This document shows, piece by piece, positions 47,054 to 58,674 of a stretch of DNA of 64,000 nt. Within the stretch, counting starts at the first letter, position 1. The number at the start of each line of letters is the position of its first letter. The stretch is from Taudactylus pleione (taxonomy: Eukaryota > Chordata > Amphibia > Anura > Myobatrachidae), in the NCBI GenBank assembly GCA_031769625.1, contig JAUIMM010000003.1, positions 1,815,001 to 1,879,000 on the forward strand, given 5' to 3'. Made by a program: the position numbers and the translations under genes. Below the pieces are notes generated by a model. The model made no database searches, was not told the origin of the DNA, and saw only the letters and a program-made list of their open reading frames with translations.

Positions 47054-47656
47054 TGTGCAGCAATAGAGGAAGACAGGGAAAGGAAGGAATGACCGGGATG
47101 GAGAGAGGATAGAGGGAAAGTAAAAGGAATATAGGGAATAGAATAAAGAAAAATAGCAGAGAAGAGATCAGGAGAAAGAAGAAACCGCAATAAAGAAATA
47201 CAAATTAACTGACAAAATGCACTTCCCTGTCCTGGCAGAAAAACTGGAACACAGAGGCAGATGGCACTAAACCTTCTATCATCAGAGGGGTGCCCTGTGT
47301 AACACCATGTAATAAAACACCTTCTTAATAAATTATATGAAATAAAGACTGAGATATGAGGTTTGGCAGAATAATTAAATAGCAATTTATTAAAATTATC
47401 TAATGAATATTAAATTAATCTAACTGATCGAAAGTATGGTGGCAAAAAAAGGACGGCAACATTCAGCTTACTCCAAACATGCAGCACACAGACATGCAGC
47501 ACACAGACATGCATACCAGAGGACACCGCCCAAGGTGCACAGCAACCAAGAACTAAACAACTGTCAACAACGGGTGGGTAGCCCTCTAACATGACTACCC
47601 ACCCAGAAAGGTATGACTCTATCCCCGCAGGGTGATCCAGAGAACTAATAAGTCAA

Positions 47657-50152
47657 TGTAACGCCCTCTAAGGGATGGTATTTGTAAATACACCCCTCTC
47701 AGTGTTAGAGCTTGCTTCCTGTTGTAGATATTGCATTCCTGAGACCCTGAGGATCAGTTTTCAGGTAAAGGAGGGGCTGGAGAGATAGACACGCAGGGGT
47801 GGGAAGACTGGGTGTGTAGCAGTCAGATAAGAGAAAGGAGGGGGGAGGTAGAACAAAGGAATTGAGAAGAAGACTTTGGGAGAGAGCAGACATTTTTCGG
47901 GAGAGTCAGAGCTGGAAGCAGAAATGCAGCCCTCGTGCTCCCCTGGCAGGTGGAGATTGGCGGGGCCGTGGTGGCTACCACAATGCCCATCTAACGCCAA
48001 AGGAGAGAGGGGTCTGGAGTGAGACCACTGAGATAAAGTCTGTGAGAGACCACAGAGAAAGAGCTGGAAGGTTGCAATGTGAGCAGCCCAGTGAAGTGTT
48101 CAGCACCCATGAGAGGGGTAAGAGATGTCAGTATATGTGTTTGAGAGATGGGGAAGAGGAATTTCCCAGGAGCTTTTACTGTAAAGGTACCAGAGGAGTC
48201 CCTTATACATAAAAGCCCCCCAGCAGCCATTAATGGGGGGGTCACTGTGGTAGCAGTGTGGCTATAGGAGCCATCCCTGTAAGAGAGGGATGGGCTGCAG
48301 CTGAGAGTGTGATAGCTGCAATAGAAAAGTCTGTATATTGCTGTCCCATGTGAAAGAGAAGGGGAGCAGAGAGAGGCAGACTGTGTATGAGACACTCTGT
48401 ATGTTGTCTTAGAAGAGACAAAGGAGAGGCAGAGTGCAAATGAAGTTATGTGAGATGTGTGTGAAGCTGTGGGACTACAGGCACCAGCCAGCATAGGGCT
48501 AGGTGGACCTGCACGTATGAAGTGGAGAACTACAGGCACCAGCCAGCGAAGGGCCAGGTGGACCTGCATGTATGAAGTGGAGAACTACAGGCACCAGCCA
48601 GCATAGGGCCAGGTAGACCTGCATGTATGAAGTGGAGAACTACAGGCACCAGCCAGCGAAGGGCCAGGTGGACCTGCATGTATGAAGTGGGGAACTACAG
48701 GCACCAGCCAGTGAAGGGCTAGGTGGACCTGCATGTATGAAGTGGGGAACTACAGGCACCAGCCAGCATAGGGCTAGGTGGACCTGCATGTATGAAGTGG
48801 AGAACTGCAGGCACCAGCCAGCATAGGGCTAGGTGGACCTGCATGTATGAAGTGGAGAACTACAGGCACCAGCCAGCATAGGGCTAGGTGGACCTGCATG
48901 TATGAAGTGGAGAACTACAGGCACCAGCCAGCGAAGGGCTAGGTGGACCTGCATGTATGAAGTAGAGAATTACAGGCACCAGCCAGCATAGGGCTAGGTG
49001 AACCTGCATGTATGAAGTGGAGAACTACAGGCACCAGCCAGCATAGGGCTAGGTGGACCTGCATGTATGAAGTGGAGAACTACAGGCACCAGCCAGCGAA
49101 GGGCTAGGTGGACCTGCATGTATGAAGTGGAGAACTGCAGGCACCAGCCAGCATAGGGCCAGGTGGACCTGCATGTATGAAGTGGAGAACTACAGGCACC
49201 AGCCAGCGAAGGGCTAGGTGGACCTGCATGTATGAAGTGGAGAACTGCAGGCACCAGCCAGCATAGGGCCAGGTGGACCTGCATGTATGAAGTGGAGAAC
49301 TACAGGCACCAGCCAGCGAAGGGCCAGGTGGACCTGCATGTATGAAGTGGAGAACTACAGGCACCAGCCAGTGAAGGGCTAGGTGGACCTTCATGTATGA
49401 AGTGGAGAACTGCAGGCACCAGCCAACATAGGGCCAGGTGGACCTGCATGTATGAAGTGGAGAACTACAGGCACCAGCCAGCGAAGGGCTAGGTGGACCT
49501 GCATGTATGAAGTGGAGAACTACAGGCACCAGCCAGCAAAGGGCCAGGTGGACCTGCATGTATGAAGTGGAGAACTACAGGCACCAGCCAGCAAACGGCC
49601 AGGTGGACCTGCATGTATGAAGTGGAAAACTACAGGCACCAGCCAGCAAAGGGCCAGGTGGACCTGCACATATGAAGTGGGGAACTACAGGCACCAGCCA
49701 GCAAAGGGCCAGGTGGACCTGTGGGTGTAAAATGCAAAGTATTCATTGTAACTGTGCTTAAAGACTGTGCTGGTGAAGAAGAGTGTGATGTAATGTAACC
49801 ATATCCATAAGATTGTCCTACACCATCTGACATGCCAAGTATATGAGCTGGAGGGAGAGGAGAAGCTGCTGTAACCATATTCTTGTCCTTTAAAGTCATG
49901 TGCAGGCAGAGAGAAATAAAGTGGTTTATTTTTATAAGAGAAGGTCTGGTGCCCAAGTTATTCAAAAGAACTGTTACTGTATGTGTATAGCTATACCTGT
50001 ATCTATATATGTGTGACTGTTATACAGCATGCATGGGCAGGGACCCCCTTCTCAGGTATTGCCCACTCCCTGGAGAGCTAACCTGAGGCAATAGGAGGTG
50101 TATCACTCCAAATTCACCTATGTGCCACACCACACACCGAAGGGAGGTTACA
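47657..50152 (+). mobile_element. Solo LTR (about 2.5 kb) containing a 55-bp VNTR
   Basis: Termini TGTAACGCCC and GAGGTTACA form a 6-bp TGTAAC/GTTACA inverted repeat with TG..CA ends; TCAA is duplicated at 47653-47656 and 50153-50156. AATAAAGTGGTTTATTTTTATA at 49916 near the 3' end is a polyadenylation signal followed by an R/U5-like segment (AGAAGGTCTGGTGCCC), so the LTR reads on the plus strand. The internal 48470-49735 array accounts for half its length. Inserted in the 5' region of the Ngaro-type element. A 4-bp TSD fits Ty3/gypsy-type integration. Confidence 0.78.
48470..49735. repeat. 55-bp minisatellite, about 23 units
   Basis: Unit AACTACAGGCACCAGCCAGC + ATAGGGCTAGGTGGACCTGC + ATGTATGAAGTGGAG. 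Variants GCATAGGGC/GCGAAGGGC and CTAGGTGG/CCAGGTGG alternate. Minus-strand open frames of ~90-150 codons follow from the repeat. Confidence 0.95.
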
Positions 50153-50156
50153 TCAA

Positions 50157-50895
50157 CGAAGGTGAGTGCACCCAAAGACTATAAAACTAAAAACTGAATG
50201 AGATTTGCGCCCTAAGTGGCGACCTGCCGTTCTTTCCTGCCACTTAAGACAGCTAACTACAAAATCCCACTAAAAAACATAGGGAGGGAGCGTGGGAAGA
50301 CAGGAACAAAGAGGCTTTGTCTCAGCCCACACAGCCTCATGTATCAAAGTAAATCACATACACCTATCGTAATAGGGCAAATTCAGTCACTGTTTATCTA
50401 CTTCTCCACACTAGTTACACCTTCACCACTCCCCCCCAAACCAGTCATTGGCTGCCTATCAAAACTAAACTTAAAGGGGAAAATACCAACACCTTATTAA
50501 AATGGCAACACTCCAAACACTCGTGGTTTAATGTCCCTCATGCTTAATTGTCAGCCTTCGGGCTAACATTGGTAAAGCCAGATTGAACCGTCCAGTCGCA
50601 CAGTAATGTTGGCCTGGGGGTCAGTGAGTCGCTTGAGTTTAGAAAGAGAAAAGATGTAAATTGTGTTTCCCCCTCTTAGAGGGGAGGTAATTCGTAGCAT
50701 AGCTTAGGGAAGATATGTGGTGGTTCTGGCTTTTAAGGATGCCAAAAGAGGTAATGTTTTAAAGAATGCTTCGAAGCTACAGAAAAGTCTTGTTGTCCAA
50801 GGCCTTCCATGGAGCAGAAGGAGGTAGGGAAAAGTTACATAAACATGAAAGGCAAGCAGGTAAGGATTGTAGGCAAGAGATGCAGACCTTGCACC
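50157..50895. other. No gene recognised; possible 5' leader of the Ngaro-type element
   Basis: Directly continues the sequence interrupted by the solo LTR. No domain was readable; the split direct repeat expected at a Ngaro terminus was not found. Confidence 0.35.
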
Positions 50896-50899
50896 CAGC

Positions 50900-51463
50900 C
50901 AGTGGCGGAATTAGCGAGCAGTAGGCCCAGGTGACCCCCCCCTTCCCCATATTAAAGAAAAATGATAGGTGGCTAGTACCTTGTTGCAATGAGTGCCTGT
51001 ACCCGATCCACAGCAGTATTCTCTGCACATGTGTTTCCCACAAGACCCCTGTGTACCCCAAATGCCCCCAGCGTCTTTTACATGCCCTCCTGTATCTACC
51101 TGCAGTGTGTTTCCAGTATGCCTGTCACTTTTTACCTTCCATTGTGGTATATAATGCAACCAGCCCGAGCCTGCGAAAACTATGCTGCAGGGGTCCAGAA
51201 CTGAGCGGCGGCTTCTGCACTTCGCTGACGTTCCCTAGAGGCTGGTGCCCTTGTGCGTCACATGTGCTCGGACAGCCGTCTAGTCTAGCCGACCCTGCGT
51301 GAGAGAAGGGGTAGGGCCTCCCTCCTCTTCTCCGGCTGGACCTTCTCCTGCTTCCTTACAGGCTGGCCCGATGCCGACGTACTATAATGAATCACAGACT
51401 TATTTTAGTACTACTGCAGGCCTTTTCATTGCCGCGGCTGCACTGCCGTAAGTTCCACCACTA
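50900..51463. mobile_element. hAT-like non-autonomous element (CAGTGGCGGAATTA)
   Basis: Ends CAGTGGCGGAATTAGC and CGTAAGTTCCACCACTA; flanks CACCCAGC (50892-50899) and CACACAGA (51464-51471) match at 6 of 8. GC-rich second half; no coding remnant. Confidence 0.65.
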
Positions 51464-51471
51464 CACACAGA

Positions 51472-52108
51472 GCAGGGGTTGAACGGAAAGATAAGCAAAG
51501 AGCAATAGGGGATAATCCAATTAGTAGCGAGTTTGTTTCTTGAAACTCGCAGACTTCGCATTGAGGCGCGCTCCCGAGAATTCTCCAATTAACAATGCCT
51601 AGTCGCACTACTCGCAGCAGAGGGGTGCGATTTGACTGCCAAATGAGATTTGCGTGAGGTGCATGAGAATGTGGTGAGACCATCCTGCCCCCCCCCCCCC
51701 CAAAAAAAAATAAAATGGATAATCTTAGCAGGACTGTATACTTCTCAAACAAATGAAACGATAAATGAAAACAAAAAACTAGTAAAAGGGGTGATTTTTG
51801 GGTACGTTGAGGGTATCTTAAAAAATTAAAAAATGTTTTATAAAAACAATTCATTTTTTAATAAAAAAACTTTTATAATTAAATTTGGGGTGCCTAAACT
51901 AACAAAAAAAGTTGATTTTGGGGTAATTTGAGGACAATTTTTTTTTTGTTTTAACCCCAAAAAATTACATCTAATTATAATTTGAATAATTAAGCTAATT
52001 GGAAACTCCAAGGGGTTCAGCACAGTTTCCTAACATTTTAACCTTAAAATAAAGCTTTTCAGTTCCAGCTCTCACCTTTCAGGGAGGTGCGAATGGAAAG
52101 ATATGAAT
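51472..52108. other. No gene recognised
   Basis: Contains a homopolymer block (C14A9 around 51690) and AT-rich sequence with TTAATTTTT..AAAAAATTAA pairings near 51830-51990. Nothing else. Confidence 0.4.
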
Positions 52109-52111
52109 TCA

Positions 52112-52707
52112 GGGCCTGATTCAGAACCACTCGTAAGCGGCAGCTCGTTCGCTCCGAGCGATGTTTGCCCAACTGCGCATGCGTATGGATCGTTATACGC
52201 ATGCGCGAACCAGTCAGTGCGGCCGAAATTCATGTGCTCGCAAAATAGCGAATGCCTGCTAATTTGAGTGACAGGAGGAGACGTATGTGGGTGATAACAG
52301 GGGAAGGTGCTTGAAAACGAGTGAAGATCCGATCGCAGGCGTGCTTAAAGGTCAAAACGGGCGTTTTATGGGTGTGCATATTTAAAACAGCAGCGTCATT
52401 GACCACGTCACTGGGTTTTTTTTTAGCCAGAACTGCTCGCAAAATTGTGGTAGCAAAAACCAACCACAAGAATAGCGAGCAGTTCATATCCTGTCCGATG
52501 TACTCGATTAATCTAATAAATAGCGGACATGACGTAGGATGCGAGCGGCCAGGGGGCGTAGTTTCCCAAAAAACAACCGCAAGTTTTGTTCGCTCATTCA
52601 GACCTAGAGGCGTGAACAGACCGCAAACAGAGAACGGTTCATTTGAATAGCCACCCCTATTTTCAGGACGAGCGAGCGCTAATTGCGTCCGGCTCTGAAT
52701 CAGGCCC
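52112..52707. mobile_element. Hairpin-string MITE, copy F (second subfamily)
   Basis: Ends GGGCCTGATTCAGAACCAC and GGCTCTGAATCAGGCCC; TSD TCA (52109-52111, 52708-52710). Reverse-oriented relative to copy E and clearly the same sequence (GCGCATGCGTATGGATCGTTATACGCATGCGC hairpin, ATTTGAGTGACAGGAGGAG). Confidence 0.88.
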
Positions 52708-52710
52708 TCA

Positions 52711-53240
52711 GTCTGACTGATTCAGTGCGAGTTCCTAATTGGATTGCAAAATGAATTCGCTTTGCGAATTCGAAGAGGAAATAGCAACTCGTAATTTGCA
52801 CCTAATTGGATTGACCCCATAGGTTGGTTGTAGTGAGGTTGATAGCCTTGTATGTTAGGAGAAGTATTTATATGGAATCCAGGAAAATTCATGGATCCTA
52901 TCTAGGGACTGGCAGTGCGGAGGAGCAGCAGGGAGATTGGTCAAGCTGCTGGCATTCAAAATAGATTACAATGGTAAAAAGGCTGTTTAGGCAAAGACCA
53001 CTAAGGTGATTTTATATTACAGTAATGTTTTGTTAACATCTTTCTAATCATGTTTACAATACATCAGTGTGGATATGATAAATGTCAACACAGAGCATGT
53101 TGACATTAAGACCATGTTGACAAAATATACCTAATACAGATAGATAAATGCTGAATGAGCGATTTGTGAAAACCAGGATAGGACTGTTTAATGAAGACCT
53201 AGGGAATGTACCGTTTGTACAGGTAGAGATTGGTAGGCTG
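52711..53240. other. No gene recognised
   Basis: AT-rich, no clear repeat. Confidence 0.35.
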
Positions 53241-53248
53241 GGTCAAAC

Positions 53249-53625
53249 CAGGGGCGTATCTATAATGGGTGCGGGGAAATACGGGCCCCTGGGTCCAGGG
53301 GGGCCCCGCACCGCACACCCTGCACCCATAATATTATTTACCTCTCCTAAGTCACACGTCGGCGTGCGGCGATGTAAAACGTCTGGAAAATGGCCGCGGC
53401 GGCCATTTTCCCGTCGTATGTGCAGTACAGGGAAAATGGCCACCACGGCCATTTTCCCGGTGACCTGTGCATACACTATAGATTCTGGGCACACTCTAGT
53501 GTCCAGAGTCTATAACTCCGGTGCTGGCCACGCACAGCTCAGTGCGCTGCCAGCCACCGGGCGGAGAGGAGGGGGCCTGTGTCAGAGACTGCACACGGGC
53601 CCCCTCCTCTCTAGAAACACCCCTG
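53249..53625. mobile_element. hAT-type MITE (CAGGGGCGTATCTATA), copy of 8665-9061
   Basis: Ends CAGGGGCGTATCTATAATGG and CTCTCTAGAAACACCCCTG. Same internal hairpins (AAAATGGCCGCGGCGGCCATTTT, AAAATGGCCACCACGGCCATTTT, GATTCTGGGCAC..GTGTCCAGAGTC) in the opposite orientation to 8665-9061. TSD degenerate (GGTCAAAC / AATTAAAC). Confidence 0.82.
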
Positions 53626-53842
53626 AATTAAACACATTAGAGAGATCCAGACGGAATTGAAATGGATAATGGAGTTGAATGTAGCAGTGAGCAAATCACC
53701 AATCATCTTGGTCAGCACAGTCGCTGTGGAATGTTGAGTATGGATTCCGGACTGTGGTGGGCTGAATAAGCTCTGTGGGGCGGGTATAGGCAAGTCTTTC
53801 AAGCTTGTAGGGAGCTGAGGAATGGGTCAGAAATGTGTTTTT

Positions 53843-54442
53843 GGGGCCTATTTATTAACATTATTTTTACTAAAATAATTTGAAAATGGGTAATTCACAC
53901 ACTCTTCACATTAATTTAGTATCACATGATTTTACTAAATGGCAGTTGGAGTAGAATTCACTAAATTCTACTCCAAACCTTAATTATCTCATATTTTCAG
54001 TAAGCGGATCACATTTCCCATACTTGTTATGGGAATTGTGATCTGCCCAGATCTAATAAAAATAAATTGTGAAAAAATACCAGGGTAAGCCCTGTCATAA
54101 TAATGCCACCTGGAGATGGTGTTATCCTGGGTTTCCCCCAGTTACCCAACTCCTGCTTTGCTCTGACAGGCAGAGCAGAGCCGGGAGCCGGCCCCTGTGA
54201 TCAGCTGTGTGGTCTAAATACACCACACGCTGATCACTGCAAAAGAAACAACCACCTGCATCCAGAGACCGGTGATCGGTGCTCCGGTAATGTCCTCTGG
54301 GGCTCTGGTCAGTTGGTCTCTGGGCTCCTGCACTGTGACCCTGGTCAGCTGCTGCGTAGAGCAGTTGACCGGGGTCACCATGCAGGAGCCGAGAGACCAA
54401 CTGACCGGAGCCCCAGATGACATCACTGAAGCACCGATCGCC
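53843..54442. repeat. MITE end and hairpin-rich segment
   Basis: 53843 starts with GGGGCCTATTTATTAAC, an unpaired Harbinger-like MITE end. 54290-54430 holds a long hairpin: GGGGCTCTGGTCAGTTGGTCTC .. GAGACCAACTGACCGGAGCCCC with GCTCCTGCACTGTGACCCTGGTCA .. TGACCGGGGTCACCATGCAGGAGC. No gene. Confidence 0.55.
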
Positions 54443-54450
54443 AATGGAAG

Positions 54451-54956
54451 CAGTGGCGTAACTATAGACGGTGCAGGGGGTGCTCTTGCTATGGGGACCG
54501 GGGGCTTAGGGGGCCCGCCAGCCCAGAAAGCATCCCCTTGCACCCTCTATAGCTGGTGCAACTGGGAACGCTGGTCTCTGAAGCAATCGGAGACTACAGA
54601 CACCTCTGATCACTGTTCCCAGTGATGCAGTGCCCGGGTGATGTCATCGCGTCCCCCGTGAGGAGTCTGCGCGTTAGATCCAGTCAGCAGCAGGCACAGA
54701 CACCGGAGTGAAGCTGGAGCGCTGACAAGTGTGAAGACAGGTAAGTACTGCACAGCATACGGGGCATTACCTGGGGCACAGCATTATGGGCATTACCTGG
54801 GGCACTGCATAATGGACACTGTATAAGGGGCACTACTGGGGGCATTGCATAAGGGGCTCTAATACAGGGAAGCATTGCAAAATGGGCACCACACTGGGGG
54901 CGTTGTATAAAGGGCACTACTACAGGGGGTATTGCATACCTCTGGTTATGCCCCAG
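54451..54956 (+). mobile_element. Non-autonomous hAT element (CAGTGGCGTAACTATAG), perfect TSD
   Basis: 8-bp TSD AATGGAAG at 54443-54450 and 54957-54964. Ends CAGTGGCGTAACTATAG and CTGGTTATGCCCCAG. Contains a hairpin-like first part, a CAG|GTAAGT splice donor (GT 54741) and a short GGGGGCATTGCATAAGGGG minisatellite (54765-54940). Confidence 0.85.
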
Positions 54957-54964
54957 AATGGAAG

Positions 54965-55685
54965 CATTGGCCTACAGCTGCCAGCGGAGACACAGAGGAG
55001 GAGGGACAGCCGCATTTTTAAATGGTGCAGGCTGTTGGACGCGCATTCTGCATTACCTGTTACTTCCTGTAGCCAGCAGGCACTTGAACCCAGAGCGGCT
55101 TACCAGACCTGTGACCTCCGACCTGCGTCTTCTGCTACTGGCTGTGTCTTTCTCCTTTGTCCATCCATACTAATGGACGTGCCCCTGAGTACCTCCAGCA
55201 GTGGAAGAGTGTGTACACCCCATTAAACAGACTGCACCATGTAAATGTTGCTGCCCTCTCCTGGACTTCACCTCTAAGCTCCAGATACAGGGTAATGGGG
55301 TTGCTGGGAGGTCATGCCCCTGGGCGCCCTGTCAGAAGTTCCACCACTATACATAGGGGTCAGACTGCAGCAGGGTTGGACTGGCCCACAGGGGTACAGG
55401 GGAAATCCCCGGTGGGCCCCACTGCCTGTGGGCCTACCCTCCTCTTCTAGGTGTCAGGATCCAGACCTCAAATTTTTGATTGTTATACTATTAGATGGTC
55501 AATTACCTGTAGGAACAGGACCACTGATCAACATGGGGGCTTGGTTCCCTTCTGTAGAAACTACTAGATTTGCTTAATGGTGGCTGGCTACACCCTCTCT
55601 GGTGGATTGCCAAATCCCTTAAACATGGGCCCCCTACCACTGCATTTTCCCGGTGGGCCATTTATGCCCCAGTCCGACACTGGAC
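54965..55685. other. Interspersed-repeat sequence, no gene recognised
   Basis: Includes CAGGGTTGGACTGGCCCACAGGGGTACAGGG (55370-55400) and CCGGTGGGCCATTTATGCCCCAGTCCGACACTG (55650-55682), which pair as the ends of another hAT-type element (about 55370-55682). Confidence 0.5.
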
Positions 55686-55689
55686 TGCA

Positions 55690-56330
55690 GTCCCCATTGA
55701 GCGTGACTGCTTTTTCTGTGAAGTCTCCTGTCTTTAGGCTTTTTGCCAAAAATGCAATGTCCGCACGATTGGAGTAAAAAAGGGCTTGATACATATGCCC
55801 CTGAGTGCCGATCAAGGGGTGTTGGAGCGATAGGGCATAACGTGGTCTAGCATCATGCCCTTGTTGGCACGGCAAAGGACCATGAACAAGATAAAAGCAT
55901 CTGCCAATAAATGTATCGCCTCTTAGGGCAGCAGGCGTCATACAGCATAAGGACATTGGCATGGAATGCCTGAGTGATGGAGTGCTCTTGTCAGACATGA
56001 CTAATGGTCGCTTCAATGAATGCATTATAGGTTGCTCTGGACGGAGTCTGGCATTAGTAGGTCGCAAGATAGGGCCTGGGTCCTCAGGAGGCTTGAGACC
56101 CTCTAGTGGCGGGGGAAGAGCAGTGCACAAGGAAAAGAAACTGGGGGAACCAGCAGAAGTTTGCAGATTCACCCACGGAGAATTGCTACACATCCTGCTC
56201 CAGCTCTGACAGGTTGGGTTTACGGTCTGCGTCCCAGGCGTGGGTGATATGCTCCAGAGGGCTGGTTACCTTGGGGCCATATAAAGCTGCGCACACCTGT
56301 AACTGCTGGAAAATTGATAGAAGGCTGTGA
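55690..56330 (-). pseudogene. Decayed protein-coding sequence, family not recognised
   Basis: On the minus strand one frame reads like real protein with several stops: IFQQLQVCAALYGPKVTSPL, then EHITHAWDADRKPNLSELEQ, a stop, FSVGESANFCWFPQFLFLVH, and further on ATYNAFIEATISHV, stop, QEHSITQAFHANVLMLYDAC and CHCP-like CCPKRRYIYWQMLLSCSW. Amino-acid composition is globular and hydrophobic spacing is regular, unlike the repeat shadows elsewhere. A different frame gives a 201-codon ORF (55588-56193), probably spurious. It could be a processed pseudogene or an old transposon ORF; the parent is not identified. Confidence 0.45.
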
Positions 56331-57390
56331 TTAATTTACATAATGATGTTAATAAATAAAACTGTGACCTCATTTTATGCCTATACACATTTCTCTAAAT
56401 GATTTATGGTATCTATTTATTAAGAACCCTTCAAAATGTAGTAGTTTTACTACTTGCCCAGCCAGTTTAGTGTTAAAGAGAGACTTGCCTACTTTCCCGG
56501 AACGCTCCTGAATCTCTGGTGGAGATCAGAGCCGTCCGATAGAGTATTCATGTGCCCCGGAGCTGCATGTGTCTGCTTGGCGCTGCCCACTTCCTGAGTA
56601 AAGTAGGCATTCAGGGCAGCTGATGATGCAATTCACAATGAATCACTTAATGGTAGCTCCACCCAAGTTTTACAATGTCAGTAATCTCGGATATGTATAT
56701 ACTGCAATCGTGCTGTCACGCCCCAACACCACCCACCTATGCCGCGCTGCTCCCCCACCCAGAAAGGGCAGCCAGGAAGTCGGGAAGTATGGCTAAAGAG
56801 CACATGGGTGACCTGGCTTACAGACTCTCACGGGTGCACTGAAACTGGAAACCCGGCTTGAGATTCGAGTTCCAGATTCAAAATAAATATATATTGCAGC
56901 TTTTTTTTTCTTTAAAAAAAGAAATGAAAATAAAAAAATGTAAAACAGAGCAACGATTACAGATAAATAAATCCTGAAAGAATTGCTCTATTTTAAAAAT
57001 GAAGCATTTTTTCTTATGGACACCTCCGGCTAATGGCGTCCTGAGATGGCGTTAGCAAATTAATGGAAGACAACTTTGGGGGCGAAAATAATTTACTTAG
57101 GAAGGGGCAGCACTTATGTCATGATATACCTGCCTAATTTTTACAACCCAAGGGGCAAGCGCGAGGGTTGTGGTGAGGAGATTTGTGTGATCAATGTCCT
57201 GTCCCATTGCTGCAAAACTGTGTTGCTTTACTGGGGAAGTTTACGGTACACGGGAGGCTCATCAACACTTTGGGAGTCTCCTGGACATTACCAGCGTAGG
57301 CTTCACAATAAGCGCACAGTGATGCAAGTGTATGCTGTCATTGTAGTTCCACTAGTGTGCTGAAAACATCTCTGGTTAATAACTGTTCGC
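56331..57390. other. No gene recognised
   Basis: 56485-56760 contains CTTGCCTACTTTCCCGG and related blocks of the TTGCCTACTCTCCCGG MITE family. The rest, including a 95-codon frame at 57076-57363, shows no domain. Confidence 0.4.
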
Positions 57391-57394
57391 AATA

Positions 57395-57576
57395 CAGGGG
57401 AGATGTATCAAACCTTGGAGAGAGAGAGAGAGTGGAGAAATTGCCCAAAGCATCCAATCCGCTTCTAACTGTCATTTCGAAGACTGTAATAGATAAATGA
57501 CACTTAGAAGCTGATTGGTAGCTTTGGGAAACTTCTCCACTTTATATTTCTCCAAGGCTTGGTACATCTCCCCCTA
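57395..57576. mobile_element. Palindromic MITE flanked by TA (CAGGGGAGATGTATC)
   Basis: TACAGGGGAGATGTATCAAACC .. GGCTTGGTACATCTCCCCCTA, inner AGAAATTGCCCAAAGCATCCAATC .. GATTGGTAGCTTTGGGAAACTTCT pairing. Second copy at 28284-28452. Confidence 0.75.
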
Positions 57577-57652
57577 TGTGTTTAAATATTTAATCTATTT
57601 TGATCTGAATACTAAAGAATATTAAGTTTAATTTCAAATTGTCTTGTTATAG

Positions 57653-57731
57653 GGAGAACCATCTGTCTAAAGAGGCAATGCATTGCTGCACTTTCTGTGA
57701 TGCTCTGTATATTGCTTTTTTCAATATCTTG
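57653..57731 (+). CDS. Candidate internal exon encoding a transmembrane anchor
   Basis: 79 bases between a good acceptor (GTCTTGTTATAG) and a consensus donor (CTTG|GTAAGT). Entered in phase 1 from the candidate first exon it encodes W-RTICLKRQ followed by the hydrophobic CIAALSVMLCILLFSIS, and leaves in phase 2. A short basic cytosolic tail followed by one ~17-residue hydrophobic helix is the pattern of a type II Golgi enzyme. Phase and size are close to exon 2 of ABO-like GT6 genes (70 bp in human ABO, from memory). The alternative frame is also open (RENHLSKEAMHCC..), so frame choice depends on joining the neighbours. Confidence 0.35.
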
Positions 57732-58674
57732 GTAAGTAAATACATAACTCAAATAGTCAATTCATTTAGTTTCGCAGCACAATGCAACAACTATGAGGAA
57801 AATATATCCCTGTTTAATGTTAGATATTTGTTTTTTTCTGCAAATTACTGAAGTTGTACAGATGCGTCCTTGCACATCTTTGCTGCAGTCGCGCTGTAAA
57901 GCCCCTCTCGGCCAGGTCCCGGGCGTTATTTTTGCATTTTTTTCCACCTGAACATGCGGCTAAGTATGCGACACTTGTATATATGTGTGCACCGGAGTCT
58001 CTGCATCTGTATACAAATACGAAGTGCTACAATGTATCGGCTGCAGCTTTTTTTTCCATGCAAGTTGCCGATCTTCTTACTACCCCTCAGTGGCGTAACT
58101 AGGGCAGGGCGAGCGGGGCACGTGCCCTGGGCACCATAGGACAGGCGGGGTGGGGGGGGGCACCGCCGGACAGTGGTCCGGTCCGTCCTAGTTAGGCAGT
58201 GTAGTGCCGACCACAGTGTGTATGGTCAGCACTACACATTTACACAGGACCGGTGCTAGGCTTCCCTGCGCCCAGCGCCGGTCCTGTGCTGCACAGCCAA
58301 GCCCCTTCCCCTGAGAGCTTACCCAATAGCGCCAGGAGGAGGGTGTGGGGGGCTCAGGCTGTGCAGTTTAACACACACATCGCCACCAGCACAGCAGCGA
58401 TTTGTGTGTTAACAGCAGCCAATGAGAGTCAGACAGACTCTCATTGACTGCTGCAGCGCCCACTAAAAAAGAGCCGGGCTGGAGCTCACTCATGAGCTCT
58501 GCCTTCCGGCTCCTGCAGTGGGTAATGGGAGTGACGTCATGACGTCTCTCCCATAATGCAGAGCGCACCAGCCCGGAGGACTGACTGGCGACAGCGGGAG
58601 CAGTGGCTGGAGCCAGAGCGTGGATTCAGGTAAGTGTATTTTTTTTATTTTATTTTTTAACTTGTGTATCTGCA

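Larger units (their letters stand above)
39770..47652 (-). mobile_element. Decayed Ngaro/DIRS-type tyrosine-recombinase retrotransposon
   Basis: Reading on the minus strand from about 47.6 kb: gag remnant, reverse transcriptase, RNase H, tyrosine recombinase, SGNH-hydrolase-like domain, in that order. That combination is diagnostic of Ngaro/DIRS-type elements of vertebrates, which integrate with a tyrosine recombinase rather than a DDE integrase. The copy is dead: frameshifts, stops, two hairpin-string MITEs (42001-42598, 44099-44590), other non-coding insertions in 42930-44850, and a solo LTR at its 5' side (47657-50152). Split direct repeats expected for Ngaro were not located, so both borders are approximate; the 5' end may continue at 50157-50760. 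Confidence 0.8.

Noticed and set aside
48994..49965. Minus-strand ORFs of 96-151 codons
   Set aside because: Direct translation of the 55-bp VNTR inside the solo LTR.
55588..56193. 201-codon minus-strand ORF as an intact gene
   Set aside because: The protein-like reading lies in another frame with stops; the ORF composition and lack of domain suggest a chance open frame.
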